From JAEUNJ01 sp052035955 (GTDB taxonomy: Bacteria; Pseudomonadota; Gammaproteobacteria; Burkholderiales; Rhodocyclaceae), in assembly GCA_052035955.1 (NCBI GenBank), contig JBPOHD010000016.1:1-64000 (forward strand): a stretch of 64,000 nucleotides of DNA. The letters run 5' to 3'. The notes beneath the pieces were generated by a model that saw only the letters and a list, made by a program, of their open reading frames with translations, had not been told where the DNA came from and ran no database searches. Shown piece by piece: positions 15,691-23,237 of the stretch; the first letter of the stretch is position 1; the number at the start of each line of letters is the position of its first letter. Position numbers and translations under genes: made by a program.

Positions 15691-17436
15691 ATGAGCGAGT
15701 CCAACAATAAGCGTCCGTGGCCCCCCAAGGCTAACCTTACACCCCAGGCAACGTGGCGGGCAGTGAATGAAGCTGTCGAGTCCAACCTTGATCCGATGGG
15801 AATCGCGACGCCATTGCTGCACGCCCAGGTGGCGTGGATGACCCACCCGCAAGAACTGGCTGAGGAGTTGTCGAAGCTTTCCTCGCGACTTTGGGCGTTG
15901 CAGTGGCATTCATGGGCGAGAGCGTTGGGGATGGCGAGTCCTGACATCGAAAAGCCTCATCCCGATGATACGAGATTCGCGGACCCGGTATGGACCGATT
16001 CGGCCACGTGGGACATCACCAAGGAGTGGTACCTCCTTTTCACCCACCGAATTCAGGAAATGCTTTTCAGCGCACCGGGGGTGTCGAGCAAGGACCGCCG
16101 CCGTGCTGCATTCTGGTGGCGCAAGTGGCTGAATGCCATGGCACCCACGAATTTCCTATTGACCAACCCCGTTGCGCTGGCCAAGGCAGCGGAAACCAAT
16201 GGCGAATCGTTGATGCGCGGAATGCGCATCTTTCTGGAGGACCTTAAGGCGGGGACGGTGAGAATGACCAATCCTGCCGATTTCACGGTTGGCAAGAACC
16301 TCGCAACGACGCCAGGCAAAGTGGTTTTCCGTAACCGGATGCTGGAGGTGATCCACTACACGCCTACGACGGACCAGGTATTCGAAATCCCGCTGGTAAT
16401 CGTCACACCCTGGATCAACAAGTTCTACATACTCGATATCAACCAGAAGAAGAGCATGATCCGGTATCTGCGCGATCAGGGCTTCCAAGTCTTCATTACC
16501 AGTTGGAAGAATCCCAAGGAAGACATGCGAGATGTTGGATTTGAGGAATACCTGACGGAAGGTATCTCCGCAATCGTTGATTGCGCTAGGGGAGTGACGG
16601 GGGCCGAGAAAGCAAACGTCGTGGGTTACTGCATTGGGGGGGCTGCCTTATCGACCTGGTTGGCTTGGGCGAATCACAAGTTTCCACAGGGTGAAGTCCC
16701 CGTGGCCAGCGCAACCTTTTTCACGACCTTGGTCGACTACCACAAACCCGGCGACGTGGAGGTATTCTTGGACGAGGGGAGTTTCCGGTGGCTTGCGCGG
16801 GACATGAAGCAGAAGGGGTATCTCGACGGGAAATCGATGGCGGGTGCATTCCGTCTCCTGCGATCTAACAGCCTCATCTGGCAATATGTGGTGCATGGGT
16901 ATCTGTATGGCGAGACTCCTCCGCCTTTCGACGTGCTGTACTGGAATATGGATACGACGAGGATGCCTGCGGCAATGCACGAGTGGTATCTCCGGGAGTT
17001 CTATCTCGACAACAACCTCATCAAAAAGGACGCGTTTACGCTTGCCGGACATCCGATCGATCTGGAAAGGATTGTCCAGCCGATTTATTCGGTTGCCGCG
17101 GAGGACGACCACATTGCGCCGTGGCGCCAGACCTTCCGTCTTTGCAACTTTGTTGCCGGTCCGAAGCGTTACGTACTCTCGAGTTCCGGACATATACTTG
17201 GGATCGTCAATCCACCCGTACATCCTCCAAGAAGAGAGTTCAGAGTCGGGGACGCCGAGCGTCATGACACGTGGGAAACGTGGCAAGACCGGGCCGTACG
17301 CCATCCTGGCACTTGGTGGGAGGACTGGATGAGTTGGCTGAAACCGAAATCCGGAAGGAAGGTCAATCCGGCTCCGCCGGGCGGAAATTTTGCGCCGATC
17401 TGCGACGCACCAGGGACCTACGTGCTCGAGCCCTGA
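15691..17436 (+). CDS. phaC: Class I poly(3-hydroxyalkanoate) synthase
   Basis: PhaC polymerises hydroxyacyl-CoA into storage polyester at the granule surface. The 581-residue protein has the N-terminal domain (AFWWRKWLNAMAPTNFLLTNP) and an alpha/beta hydrolase core. The catalytic cysteine is in the lipase-like box GYCIGGA, the aspartate in AAEDDHIAPW and the histidine in SSSGHILGIVNPP. The size fits class I enzymes that work without PhaE. The ATG at 15691 follows GAGGAG; the frame is open further upstream but that part contains the promoter. No phasin, phaA or phaB is adjacent. Confidence 0.95.
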   Translation: MSESNNKRPWPPKANLTPQATWRAVNEAVESNLDPMGIATPLLHAQVAWMTHPQELAEELSKLSSRLWALQWHSWARALGMASPDIEKPHPDDTRFADPVWTDSATWDITKEWYLLFTHRIQEMLFSAPGVSSKDRRRAAFWWRKWLNAMAPTNFLLTNPVALAKAAETNGESLMRGMRIFLEDLKAGTVRMTNPADFTVGKNLATTPGKVVFRNRMLEVIHYTPTTDQVFEIPLVIVTPWINKFYILDINQKKSMIRYLRDQGFQVFITSWKNPKEDMRDVGFEEYLTEGISAIVDCARGVTGAEKANVVGYCIGGAALSTWLAWANHKFPQGEVPVASATFFTTLVDYHKPGDVEVFLDEGSFRWLARDMKQKGYLDGKSMAGAFRLLRSNSLIWQYVVHGYLYGETPPPFDVLYWNMDTTRMPAAMHEWYLREFYLDNNLIKKDAFTLAGHPIDLERIVQPIYSVAAEDDHIAPWRQTFRLCNFVAGPKRYVLSSSGHILGIVNPPVHPPRREFRVGDAERHDTWETWQDRAVRHPGTWWEDWMSWLKPKSGRKVNPAPPGGNFAPICDAPGTYVLEP

Positions 17437-17668
17437 GGCGTCGATTCCGGCACTGGCTTGACGCTGGTCTCGACCCCCTGGATCGAGTGAGTCAAGGGGT
17501 GTTTATAATCAGTTCCTGAGCCTGTTAGCAGTGCCGTTTGATCGCGCCTGTCTAGTTGCCGGCGTACCGATGGATCGCCTATGCCCTCACGGGGCGCGGC
17601 CGCTTGACAGCGTTTGCTAACCGCCCGACGGCCGGGCAGCGACTTTCCGTCAATAGGGGACAGGATCC
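17437..17668 (+). promoter_or_regulatory. Intergenic region with hairpin and TATAAT
   Basis: No gene is supported here. An interrupted inverted repeat runs CTTGAC (17457-17462)...GTCAAG (17491-17496) with an inner CTCGA/TCGAG pair. A perfect TATAAT follows at 17504-17509, without a good -35 element. The hairpin could be the phaC 3' end or an operator. TATAAT is a plausible -10 for the downstream receptor-like gene, giving a leader of about 150 bases. Confidence 0.45.
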
Positions 17669-18274
17669 ATGAGCATGGCAGCGGAGGGTGGACGCGAAGC
17701 GGGCCGCGAACTGTGGAGGATCGTCCGGATCAACGAAGAGATCAAGAGCATCGTTGCGACGGCGTTCAAGATCAATCTCATGGCGATGAACGCCATTTTT
17801 CTTGCGAAGCGGGCGGGACAATCAGCATTGGGTTTCGGTGTTCTCTCAAACGAGTTGCGACGTTTCGCCGAGGACTTGCAGCGACAAATGGAAGCATTGA
17901 GTGACACCACATTCGGGAGCACCGGAACCGTCACCGCCTTGTTGAAGCAAACCAGGCTGATGCGTGTGCTCGAGCGGGCGCGCGATGAATGTGGCTCCGA
18001 GGGCCGAAGGATAGTCGAGGATCACCTGCGAAGACGGCATGCGGCCGATGACGAACAGCGAAGACTACAGATTTCGGCGCTTGAACGACGCTTGACGCTA
18101 ATGATTGAAGATACGACAAGATTGGTCGAACTTGGCAGCGTACTTGCGCGATCCGCCAAGATCGAGGCAGCGTATGGCGGGGCATTCGGACCATCGCTCA
18201 TGCAGGTCTCCAGCGACTTCGAGGAGACAATCGCTCAAATCCAGGGTTCGCTCGGGAATCTGTCCAAACATTGA
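17669..18274 (+). CDS. Cytoplasmic chemoreceptor-tip-like coiled-coil protein
   Basis: The 201-residue product has no membrane segment or sensor domain. Residues 35-70 (INLMAMNAIFLAKRAGQSAL, then GFGVLSNELRRFAEDL) align by eye with the conserved hairpin tip of methyl-accepting chemotaxis proteins, whose usual form is NLLALNAAIEAARAGE then GRGFAVVADEVR. The acidic residues of the normal AIEAARAGE are replaced (AIFLAKRAGQ), so normal CheA/CheW contact may be lost. The remainder is charged helix, probably coiled coil. The stop is 15 bases before the ODP-like gene, so the pair is co-transcribed. Receptor-derived adaptor is my inference; a divergent helical protein is the alternative. Confidence 0.7.
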   Translation: MSMAAEGGREAGRELWRIVRINEEIKSIVATAFKINLMAMNAIFLAKRAGQSALGFGVLSNELRRFAEDLQRQMEALSDTTFGSTGTVTALLKQTRLMRVLERARDECGSEGRRIVEDHLRRRHAADDEQRRLQISALERRLTLMIEDTTRLVELGSVLARSAKIEAAYGGAFGPSLMQVSSDFEETIAQIQGSLGNLSKH

Positions 18275-18289
18275 ATTCGGGGGATTTCG

Positions 18290-19030
18290 ATGAAGACTTC
18301 AAAAATCATATTTGAAGAAGGCGATCACAAGTGGATGGCCGTTGTCAGAGATCCGAGCCGACCCGCTTATATCGTAGATACGAATGAGTATCTGGTTACC
18401 GACGGTGAAGATGCGATATTGCTTGATCCAGGCGGTGCGGAAATATTTCCGGCCACCTTCTCGGCGGTAAGCGCTGCATTTGATCCGAGACGTATTCGAA
18501 CTCTTTTTGCCTCGCATCAGGATCCCGACATCGTTTCCTCGTTATCCATGTGGATGGAGTTCAATCCAGATTTGCGGTGTTATGTAAGCTGGCTGTGGGA
18601 AGGATTCATTCCGCATTTTGGCGGCTCGAAGGATACTTTTATTTCGATTCCCGACCAGGGTATGGACATCTTGGTCGGGGGGGTCAGATTGCAGGCATTA
18701 CCCGCACATTATCTTCACTCCTCAGGTAACTTCCACATTTACGATCCCAAGGCCAAGATACTGTTTTCGGGCGATGTGGGCGCGGCATTGTTGCCGTCGG
18801 GCGAGGACGGGTTGTTCGTTGAGGACTTTGCGCGTCATATCCGACACGCGGAGGGATTTCACCGGCGTTGGATGGGGTCGGATAGGGCGAAGAGGGACTG
18901 GTGCTCGCGGGTTTCGCGGCTCGAGATCGATATGCTTTGTCCGCAACATGGTTCCATTTACCGAGGCGAAGATGTGCGGCGATTCATCGACTGGTTCGCC
19001 GATCTTGAGGTCGGGGTCGTGCGTACTTGA
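18290..19030 (+). CDS. ODP-like MBL-fold di-iron protein (oxygen sensor candidate)
   Basis: A 246-residue metallo-beta-lactamase-fold protein of the flavodiiron/ODP type, without a flavodoxin domain. Visible ligand candidates are H76, D78 and D80 in ASHQDPD, H143 in HYLHSSGNF, D162 in LFSGDVGAAL and H220 in CPQHGSIYRG. This is the pattern of flavodiiron proteins such as FprA and Rubredoxin:oxygen oxidoreductases, with the usual E of HxExD replaced by D. Stand-alone ODP proteins act as oxygen-binding sensors working with chemoreceptors in Treponema denticola. Here the gene follows a receptor-tip-like protein, which supports that role. An FNR-like box follows its stop. Confidence 0.82.
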   Translation: MKTSKIIFEEGDHKWMAVVRDPSRPAYIVDTNEYLVTDGEDAILLDPGGAEIFPATFSAVSAAFDPRRIRTLFASHQDPDIVSSLSMWMEFNPDLRCYVSWLWEGFIPHFGGSKDTFISIPDQGMDILVGGVRLQALPAHYLHSSGNFHIYDPKAKILFSGDVGAALLPSGEDGLFVEDFARHIRHAEGFHRRWMGSDRAKRDWCSRVSRLEIDMLCPQHGSIYRGEDVRRFIDWFADLEVGVVRT

Positions 19031-19036
19031 GAGTTC

Positions 19037-19050
19037 TTGACCCGGGTCAA
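19037..19050 (+). promoter_or_regulatory. FNR/DNR-like palindrome before hemerythrin operon
   Basis: TTGACCCGGGTCAA is a perfect palindrome of the TTGAC-N4-GTCAA class bound by CRP/FNR-superfamily regulators such as DNR. The centre at 19043.5 predicts a start near 19085, 21 bases before the hemerythrin ATG. The -10 is weak (GACACT). A dnr-like gene lies two genes further on. Confidence 0.65.
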
Positions 19051-19105
19051 TGTCCGTACTCGGGGCAGCAAGGACACTAGCGGCACACTGAAACGCCTGC
19101 CCACC

Positions 19106-19567
19106 ATGAAATCAATAACCGAGCCCCTTCACGATCATCACAAGTTCTGCGATGAGCTTTTCGCCGACGCGGAGTCGGCTGCGCAGGATGGCGACTGGTA
19201 TCGCTGTCTGGGCGCATTCGAGCGATTCCGGAAGGAATTAGATGCGCATTTCTTCACTGAAGAGAACGACCTTTTTCCCGCGTTCGAGAATCTTACGGGC
19301 ATGACGGGCGGGCCTACCCATATGATGAGGATCGAACATGCGCAGATGCGCGATCTCATCGGGCAGATGGCGATGGCGGTTGCCGCAAGGGATCCTGACG
19401 GATTCGGTGGCGCCGGGGAGACGCTCTTGGTCCTCATGCAGCAGCACAACATGAAGGAGGAGAACATCCTTTATCCCATGTGCGATCGAGCGCTTGTTTC
19501 GGATTCTTTGGATTTGGCTGGCCGGCTCAGAGAACGACGGAGGGAGGCATGGCCGGAAGCCGCGTGA
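19106..19567 (+). CDS. Hemerythrin-like HHE-domain protein
   Basis: The 153-residue product is a single hemerythrin-like bundle. Candidate ligands are H10-H11 in EPLHDHHKFCDEL, H48 and E52-E53 in LDAHFFTEENDLFP, H72 and H77 in THMMRIEHAQM, and H112 with E116 in MQQHNMKEENILYP. Proteins of this type bind oxygen or NO or help repair iron-sulphur clusters (the YtfE/RIC group is related). The ATG at 19106 gives a standard start; the frame runs upstream through the FNR-like box, which argues against a longer protein. It overlaps the DUF2249 gene by 19 bases. Confidence 0.85.
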   Translation: MKSITEPLHDHHKFCDELFADAESAAQDGDWYRCLGAFERFRKELDAHFFTEENDLFPAFENLTGMTGGPTHMMRIEHAQMRDLIGQMAMAVAARDPDGFGGAGETLLVLMQQHNMKEENILYPMCDRALVSDSLDLAGRLRERRREAWPEAA

Positions 19568-19776
19568 TCGACGGTCGCGAGTTGCAGCCGCCGGAGCCGC
19601 TGGAATTGGCCCTGGCGGCGCTCGATACCCTTTCTGAGGGGGAGGAACTGGAGTTGCTGCTGTATTGTCAGCCACGGCCACTGTTCCAGATTCTTCAGAA
19701 GAACGGGTTTGCGTGGCGGGAGGAAACACGCACCGACGGTACCCACGCCATACATATCTGGCGACCCACTACCTGA
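19549..19776 (+). CDS. DUF2249 domain protein
   Basis: A 75-residue protein. MAGSRVIDGRELQPPEPLEL, LDTLSEGEELELLL, and the end RTDGTHAIHIWRP match the DUF2249 fold as I know it, a TusA-like small alpha/beta domain. DUF2249 genes commonly accompany hemerythrins and NO-handling genes in denitrifying bacteria. AGGGAGG precedes the ATG within the hemerythrin coding sequence, so translation is coupled. Role unknown. Confidence 0.82.
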   Translation: MAGSRVIDGRELQPPEPLELALAALDTLSEGEELELLLYCQPRPLFQILQKNGFAWREETRTDGTHAIHIWRPTT

Positions 19777-19794
19777 TCCCCTAATAGGGGCCGT

Positions 19795-21093
19795 ATGGAG
19801 CCGCCGATGCATCCCGACCTGTCGTTTGAGCAGGCTCCGCCGGTTTCCGTCCCATTTCGGTTTTTCGTTACCGCACCATGGTTTGGTGTCCTGGCCGGTG
19901 TTCTATTGGTCTGGTCTGGTGACGCAGCTTTCGCTTCCCGTTGGACCCCGGACGCCTTGGCGCTGACGCATTTGTTGACAGCCGGTTTCATGCTTCAGGC
20001 GATGTCCGGAGCCCTTTTCCAGTTCGTGCCGGTGGCCGCCGGTGGCAACGTGTGGAATCCCAGAGTTGTTGCATGGTTCGTTCATTCAACGATGCTTCTG
20101 GGGGCATGTTTCCTCGTTGCCGCCTTCTGGGCTCACGGGTGGTTTTTCCGGCCGGCGATTGCATTCTTGGGTTTGGGGGTTTCGGTATTCGTGGCGGTCG
20201 TTGGACGGGCTATATGGAACACTCCAGCGCAAGGGCCGACGATCGCCGCGCTTCGGTTAGCCGTGCCGGCCCTAGGCGTGACGGCGCTTTTGGGCGCCTT
20301 CCTGGCCGAGGGGCTCGGGGCCGCCCACGGCTGGCCCATTCTGGAAATCGCCGATGTGCATGCAGTGTGGGGGCTTGGCGCCTGGGCATTGACATTACTA
20401 ATGGGAGTTTCGTACTACGTGGTCCCGATGTTTCAATTGACGCCGCCTTATCCAAGGCGATTCGCATTCGCAATGCCTGCGCTCCTGGGATCGGCGATCG
20501 TGTTGTGGTCGTTCCGCTCCTTCGGGGATGTTGCGTATGCAGACTTGGCGCGGATTGGCGGATTGGGTATTGCTGCAGTATTCGGGGCCAAGACCCTGCA
20601 TTTGCAGCGCCAACGCCGCCGCAGAGTAAGAGATTCGACCCTGCTGTTCTTCCGATGCGCCATGGGGTCGCTGGTGATGCTTTTTCTGTCTGAATTGGCC
20701 TTTCTGGCGATACCGTCGTCAAGGGAGGCGGCCGGGGGTCCCATCTGGATCGGATTGCTTTCGATTGTCGGCGTCTTCGTGTCGGCGATCAGTGGGATGC
20801 TCTACAAAATCGTCCCGTTCGTCAGTTGGCTTCACTTGCAGAAGGTTTATGCGCCGGCGCCGGCGCCGAACATGCGAGAAATCATCCCCGACCGGGCGAT
20901 CCGCCTCCAAATGCGAGCCCATTTCGCGTCATTTGGTGTGCTGCTGGCGGCGGTTTGGTGGCCGGAATTCACCCGGGTTGCGGGCGCGCTCTTCGCGTTA
21001 TCGTGCGGGTGGCTCGGGTGGAATGTGATTCGGGGCGCACAAGCCTACCGGCGATTCAAAGATCGTATGCACCCAACTGCCGGGCGTTCCTGA
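19795..21093 (+). CDS. Polytopic membrane protein, NnrS-like/haem-copper-related
   Basis: A 432-residue protein with about 12 membrane helices. Histidines are at helix ends in patterns reminiscent of NnrS and of haem-copper oxidase relatives: LALTHLLTAGFMLQAMSGAL, WFVHSTMLLG, ADVHAVWGLGAWAL, and KIVPFVSWLHLQKVY. Similar proteins lie next to DUF2249 and hemerythrin genes in denitrifiers, where they are usually annotated as hypothetical. I infer a membrane haem or metal protein connected to NO or oxygen; the assignment to NnrS itself is not secure. It is 18 bases after the DUF2249 gene, and its 3' end overlaps the convergent dnr by 38 bases. Confidence 0.65.
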   Translation: MEPPMHPDLSFEQAPPVSVPFRFFVTAPWFGVLAGVLLVWSGDAAFASRWTPDALALTHLLTAGFMLQAMSGALFQFVPVAAGGNVWNPRVVAWFVHSTMLLGACFLVAAFWAHGWFFRPAIAFLGLGVSVFVAVVGRAIWNTPAQGPTIAALRLAVPALGVTALLGAFLAEGLGAAHGWPILEIADVHAVWGLGAWALTLLMGVSYYVVPMFQLTPPYPRRFAFAMPALLGSAIVLWSFRSFGDVAYADLARIGGLGIAAVFGAKTLHLQRQRRRRVRDSTLLFFRCAMGSLVMLFLSELAFLAIPSSREAAGGPIWIGLLSIVGVFVSAISGMLYKIVPFVSWLHLQKVYAPAPAPNMREIIPDRAIRLQMRAHFASFGVLLAAVWWPEFTRVAGALFALSCGWLGWNVIRGAQAYRRFKDRMHPTAGRS

Positions 21094-21757
21094 CGGTAAT
21101 TTGTTTTCCATGAACGGAGATCAAACCGGCTTCCGACAACTCATGGAAAATTCGTGACAAGGTTTCAGGGGTCAAATTCAATCTGGACGCTATGACCTGT
21201 TTGGACGTCGGCAAGACTACCTCGACGGGGCCATCGCAGTCTCCGTCATCGGGGCAGTGTTGCAGGAGATAGCCGATGACTCGTTGGGCACTGGAGCGGA
21301 GGGAGTACGACTCGACATCCTGGATCAGGGAATGTAGTCGCAGAGAAAGGCCCGCAAGCAGGTGACGGGCAAAAGTCTGGTCTTTCTCCAGTAAATCGAA
21401 TATAGCCGCCTTTGCGATATGCAAGAGCAAGGTGTCCGAAAGCGATTCGGCGAATACGGGGTAAGGGCGTTCCATGAACATAACTGCCTCGCCGAAGCTT
21501 TGCTTTGGTCCAAGAATTTCGACGACTTTTTCGTTTCCCTGAGACGACGGAAACGCGAGCTTGATCTGTCCAAACACAATGACAAAGCAACCGCGCACCG
21601 GGTCACCCTTGTTGAACAGCATTTCACCTTTTCCCAGGCGCTTTTCGCGTGTGCTGGCCGCGACCAGGCTGACTTGATGGGGCGACAATTGCTGGAACAG
21701 TGGAACGCGCGCCAGAATATCGGGAATCGCGAGGCGGTCCTGTTTTTCTATAGACAT
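21056..21757 (-). CDS. dnr: CRP/FNR-family regulator, DNR-like
   Basis: DNR-type regulators sense NO through haem and activate denitrification genes. The 233-residue product from the ATG at 21757 has the cyclic-nucleotide-like domain with EILGPKQSFGEAVMFMERPYPVFAES, very close to the DNR sensor segment. The winged-helix motif is SKQVIASRLNLTPETLSRIFHEL, whose E-x2-SR recognises TTGAT/TTGAC half sites. There is no N-terminal cysteine cluster, so it is not an FNR. It probably acts on the palindrome at 19037. A longer open frame upstream has no good start. Confidence 0.85.
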   Translation of the reverse strand: MSIEKQDRLAIPDILARVPLFQQLSPHQVSLVAASTREKRLGKGEMLFNKGDPVRGCFVIVFGQIKLAFPSSQGNEKVVEILGPKQSFGEAVMFMERPYPVFAESLSDTLLLHIAKAAIFDLLEKDQTFARHLLAGLSLRLHSLIQDVESYSLRSSAQRVIGYLLQHCPDDGDCDGPVEVVLPTSKQVIASRLNLTPETLSRIFHELSEAGLISVHGKQITVRNARQLGAYDL

Positions 21758-21959
21758 GGGGGCTCCGTCACGGGAGAGGCGGGCGGAAAAATACCATGGT
21801 TTCGTGCGTTTCGGATTATCCGGGTACATCCCTGTAGAGGCCAATTGCTGAGGCTTTACGGACATCGCAATACGAAATCCACCATCATATGAAATGGGGC
21901 CCCTCTGACCCGAACTCCAGGTCGGCGCGAGCCGGTGTCAGCGGTCGGGCGTAGTCTCG

Positions 21960-22364
21960 GTGAACTCCTATTCCTTTATAAAGGGACTCCACCAGGCTTG
22001 CGCCGTGTTGTCGCTACTGGGATTTCTGGTTCGGTACGTCTTGATGTTGAAGGAGTCCCCGCTGCTGTGGATAACGGTCGCACGGGTGCTCCCCCATGTC
22101 AACGACACGATATTGCTTGCAGCCGCCTTGGCACTCGCGTTTCAGACGGCACAATTTCCATTCGTGGACCACTGGCTTACCGCGAAGGTGTGCGGATTGC
22201 TCGCCTACATCCTTTGCGGCACCGTCGCGCTGAAAAGGGGTTCCACAATTCGAATTCGCGCCGTTGCGGGTGCGGGGGCGATTCTGTGTTTTGCCTACGT
22301 GGTCAGCGTGGCACTAACCAGAAGCCCATGCGGACCATTTGCTATCAGCGGGGCGTGTGGTTGA
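21960..22364 (+). CDS. SirB-family inner-membrane protein
   Basis: A 134-residue protein with four predicted membrane helices. YSFIKGLHQACAVLSLLGFL, LMLKESPLLWITVARVLPHVNDTILL and the following FVDHWLTAKVCGLLAYILCG match the SirB (YchQ) family. Function in the family is poorly known. The start is GTG at 21960. The 202 bases between dnr and this gene show no other feature I can support. It converges on fnr, overlapping by 20 bases. Confidence 0.85.
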   Translation: MNSYSFIKGLHQACAVLSLLGFLVRYVLMLKESPLLWITVARVLPHVNDTILLAAALALAFQTAQFPFVDHWLTAKVCGLLAYILCGTVALKRGSTIRIRAVAGAGAILCFAYVVSVALTRSPCGPFAISGACG

Positions 22365-23106
22365 GGAGGGTCTTCAGGCCAGCCGCATTGAGAATGCGAA
22401 TATGTTTCTGTTGAACGGCGATCAGGCCGTCCTCCTGGAACCGGGAGAATGCGCGGCTGACGGTCTCCAATTTCAATCCCAGGTACGACCCGATTTCCTC
22501 CCGCGTCATCCTTAGATGGAACTCCTGCGGGGAGTAGCCCCGAGCGGTGAATCGCTGGGAAAGATTCAACAGGAAGGCCGCTAGGCGTTCTTCCGCCCTC
22601 ATGGTTCCGAGAAGCATCATAACGCCATGGTCGCGAACGATCTCTCGGCTCATCACCTTGTGGAAATGGTGTTGGAGTGCCCGGATCTCCGACGAAAGCA
22701 ACTCCAACTGACCAAAGGGTATGACGCAAACCTCGCTATCCTCGAGGGCAACCGCGTTGCACGTATGGCTTTCCGTGCCGATGCCATCCATGCCCAGGAT
22801 TTCGCCAGCCATCTGAAAGCCCGTAACCTGGTCTCTGCCATCCTCGAGCAGCACGTCTGTCTTGAAGAAACCCGTCTTGATCGCATAGATTGCCTCGAAA
22901 GGGTCTCCTGCGCGATACATGTGCTGCCCGCGGCGAAGCTTTCGACGGGCGGCCACCATGGAGTCCAGTTTTCGGATTTCCTGCTCGGACAATCCGTAAG
23001 GAAGACACAATTCCCTCAAATTGCACTGGGAGCAGGCGGCACGAAGGGATGTCAGCGATATGGGGATGACCGTGTCATGGAGCGGATGGCCGCCATGAGG
23101 CTGCAC
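22345..23106 (-). CDS. fnr: Oxygen-sensing regulator FNR
   Basis: FNR is the global anaerobic regulator with an oxygen-labile [4Fe-4S] cluster. The N-terminal cysteines C-x2-C-x5-C occur in ACSQCNLRELCLPYGL and the fourth is in HTCNAVALEDSE or in EVCVIPF. The helix-turn-helix TREEIGSYLGLKLETVSRAFSRF carries E-x2-SR for TTGAT recognition. The GTG at 23106 gives 253 residues, close to the 250 of E. coli FNR. A TTG at 23154 would add 16 residues but overlaps the FNR box at 23141-23154. No ATG is available near the expected start. The boxes at 8200, 8393, 15589 and 23141 are its likely targets. Confidence 0.95.
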   Translation of the reverse strand: MQPHGGHPLHDTVIPISLTSLRAACSQCNLRELCLPYGLSEQEIRKLDSMVAARRKLRRGQHMYRAGDPFEAIYAIKTGFFKTDVLLEDGRDQVTGFQMAGEILGMDGIGTESHTCNAVALEDSEVCVIPFGQLELLSSEIRALQHHFHKVMSREIVRDHGVMMLLGTMRAEERLAAFLLNLSQRFTARGYSPQEFHLRMTREEIGSYLGLKLETVSRAFSRFQEDGLIAVQQKHIRILNAAGLKTLLNHTPR

Positions 23107-23140
23107 GGTAAACTCGTGGGCCCGGTGCTCAGGCTGCCGT

Positions 23141-23154
23141 TTGATCTGTGTCAA
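23141..23154 (+). promoter_or_regulatory. FNR box between fnr and hemN
   Basis: TTGATCTGTGTCAA matches the FNR consensus with one deviation. It lies between divergent fnr and hemN. Its centre (23147.5) predicts a hemN transcript start near 23189, giving a 50-base leader. Next to the fnr start it could also autorepress fnr. FNR control of hemN is established in several proteobacteria. Confidence 0.75.
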
Positions 23155-23237
23155 CGTTGGTTCCCCATCGTTCCGGCATTCTGCGCCCTACGCTCGCCGA
23201 AGCCCGCCGTTCTTGTCGTCACTCGCCCCTCAACCGG

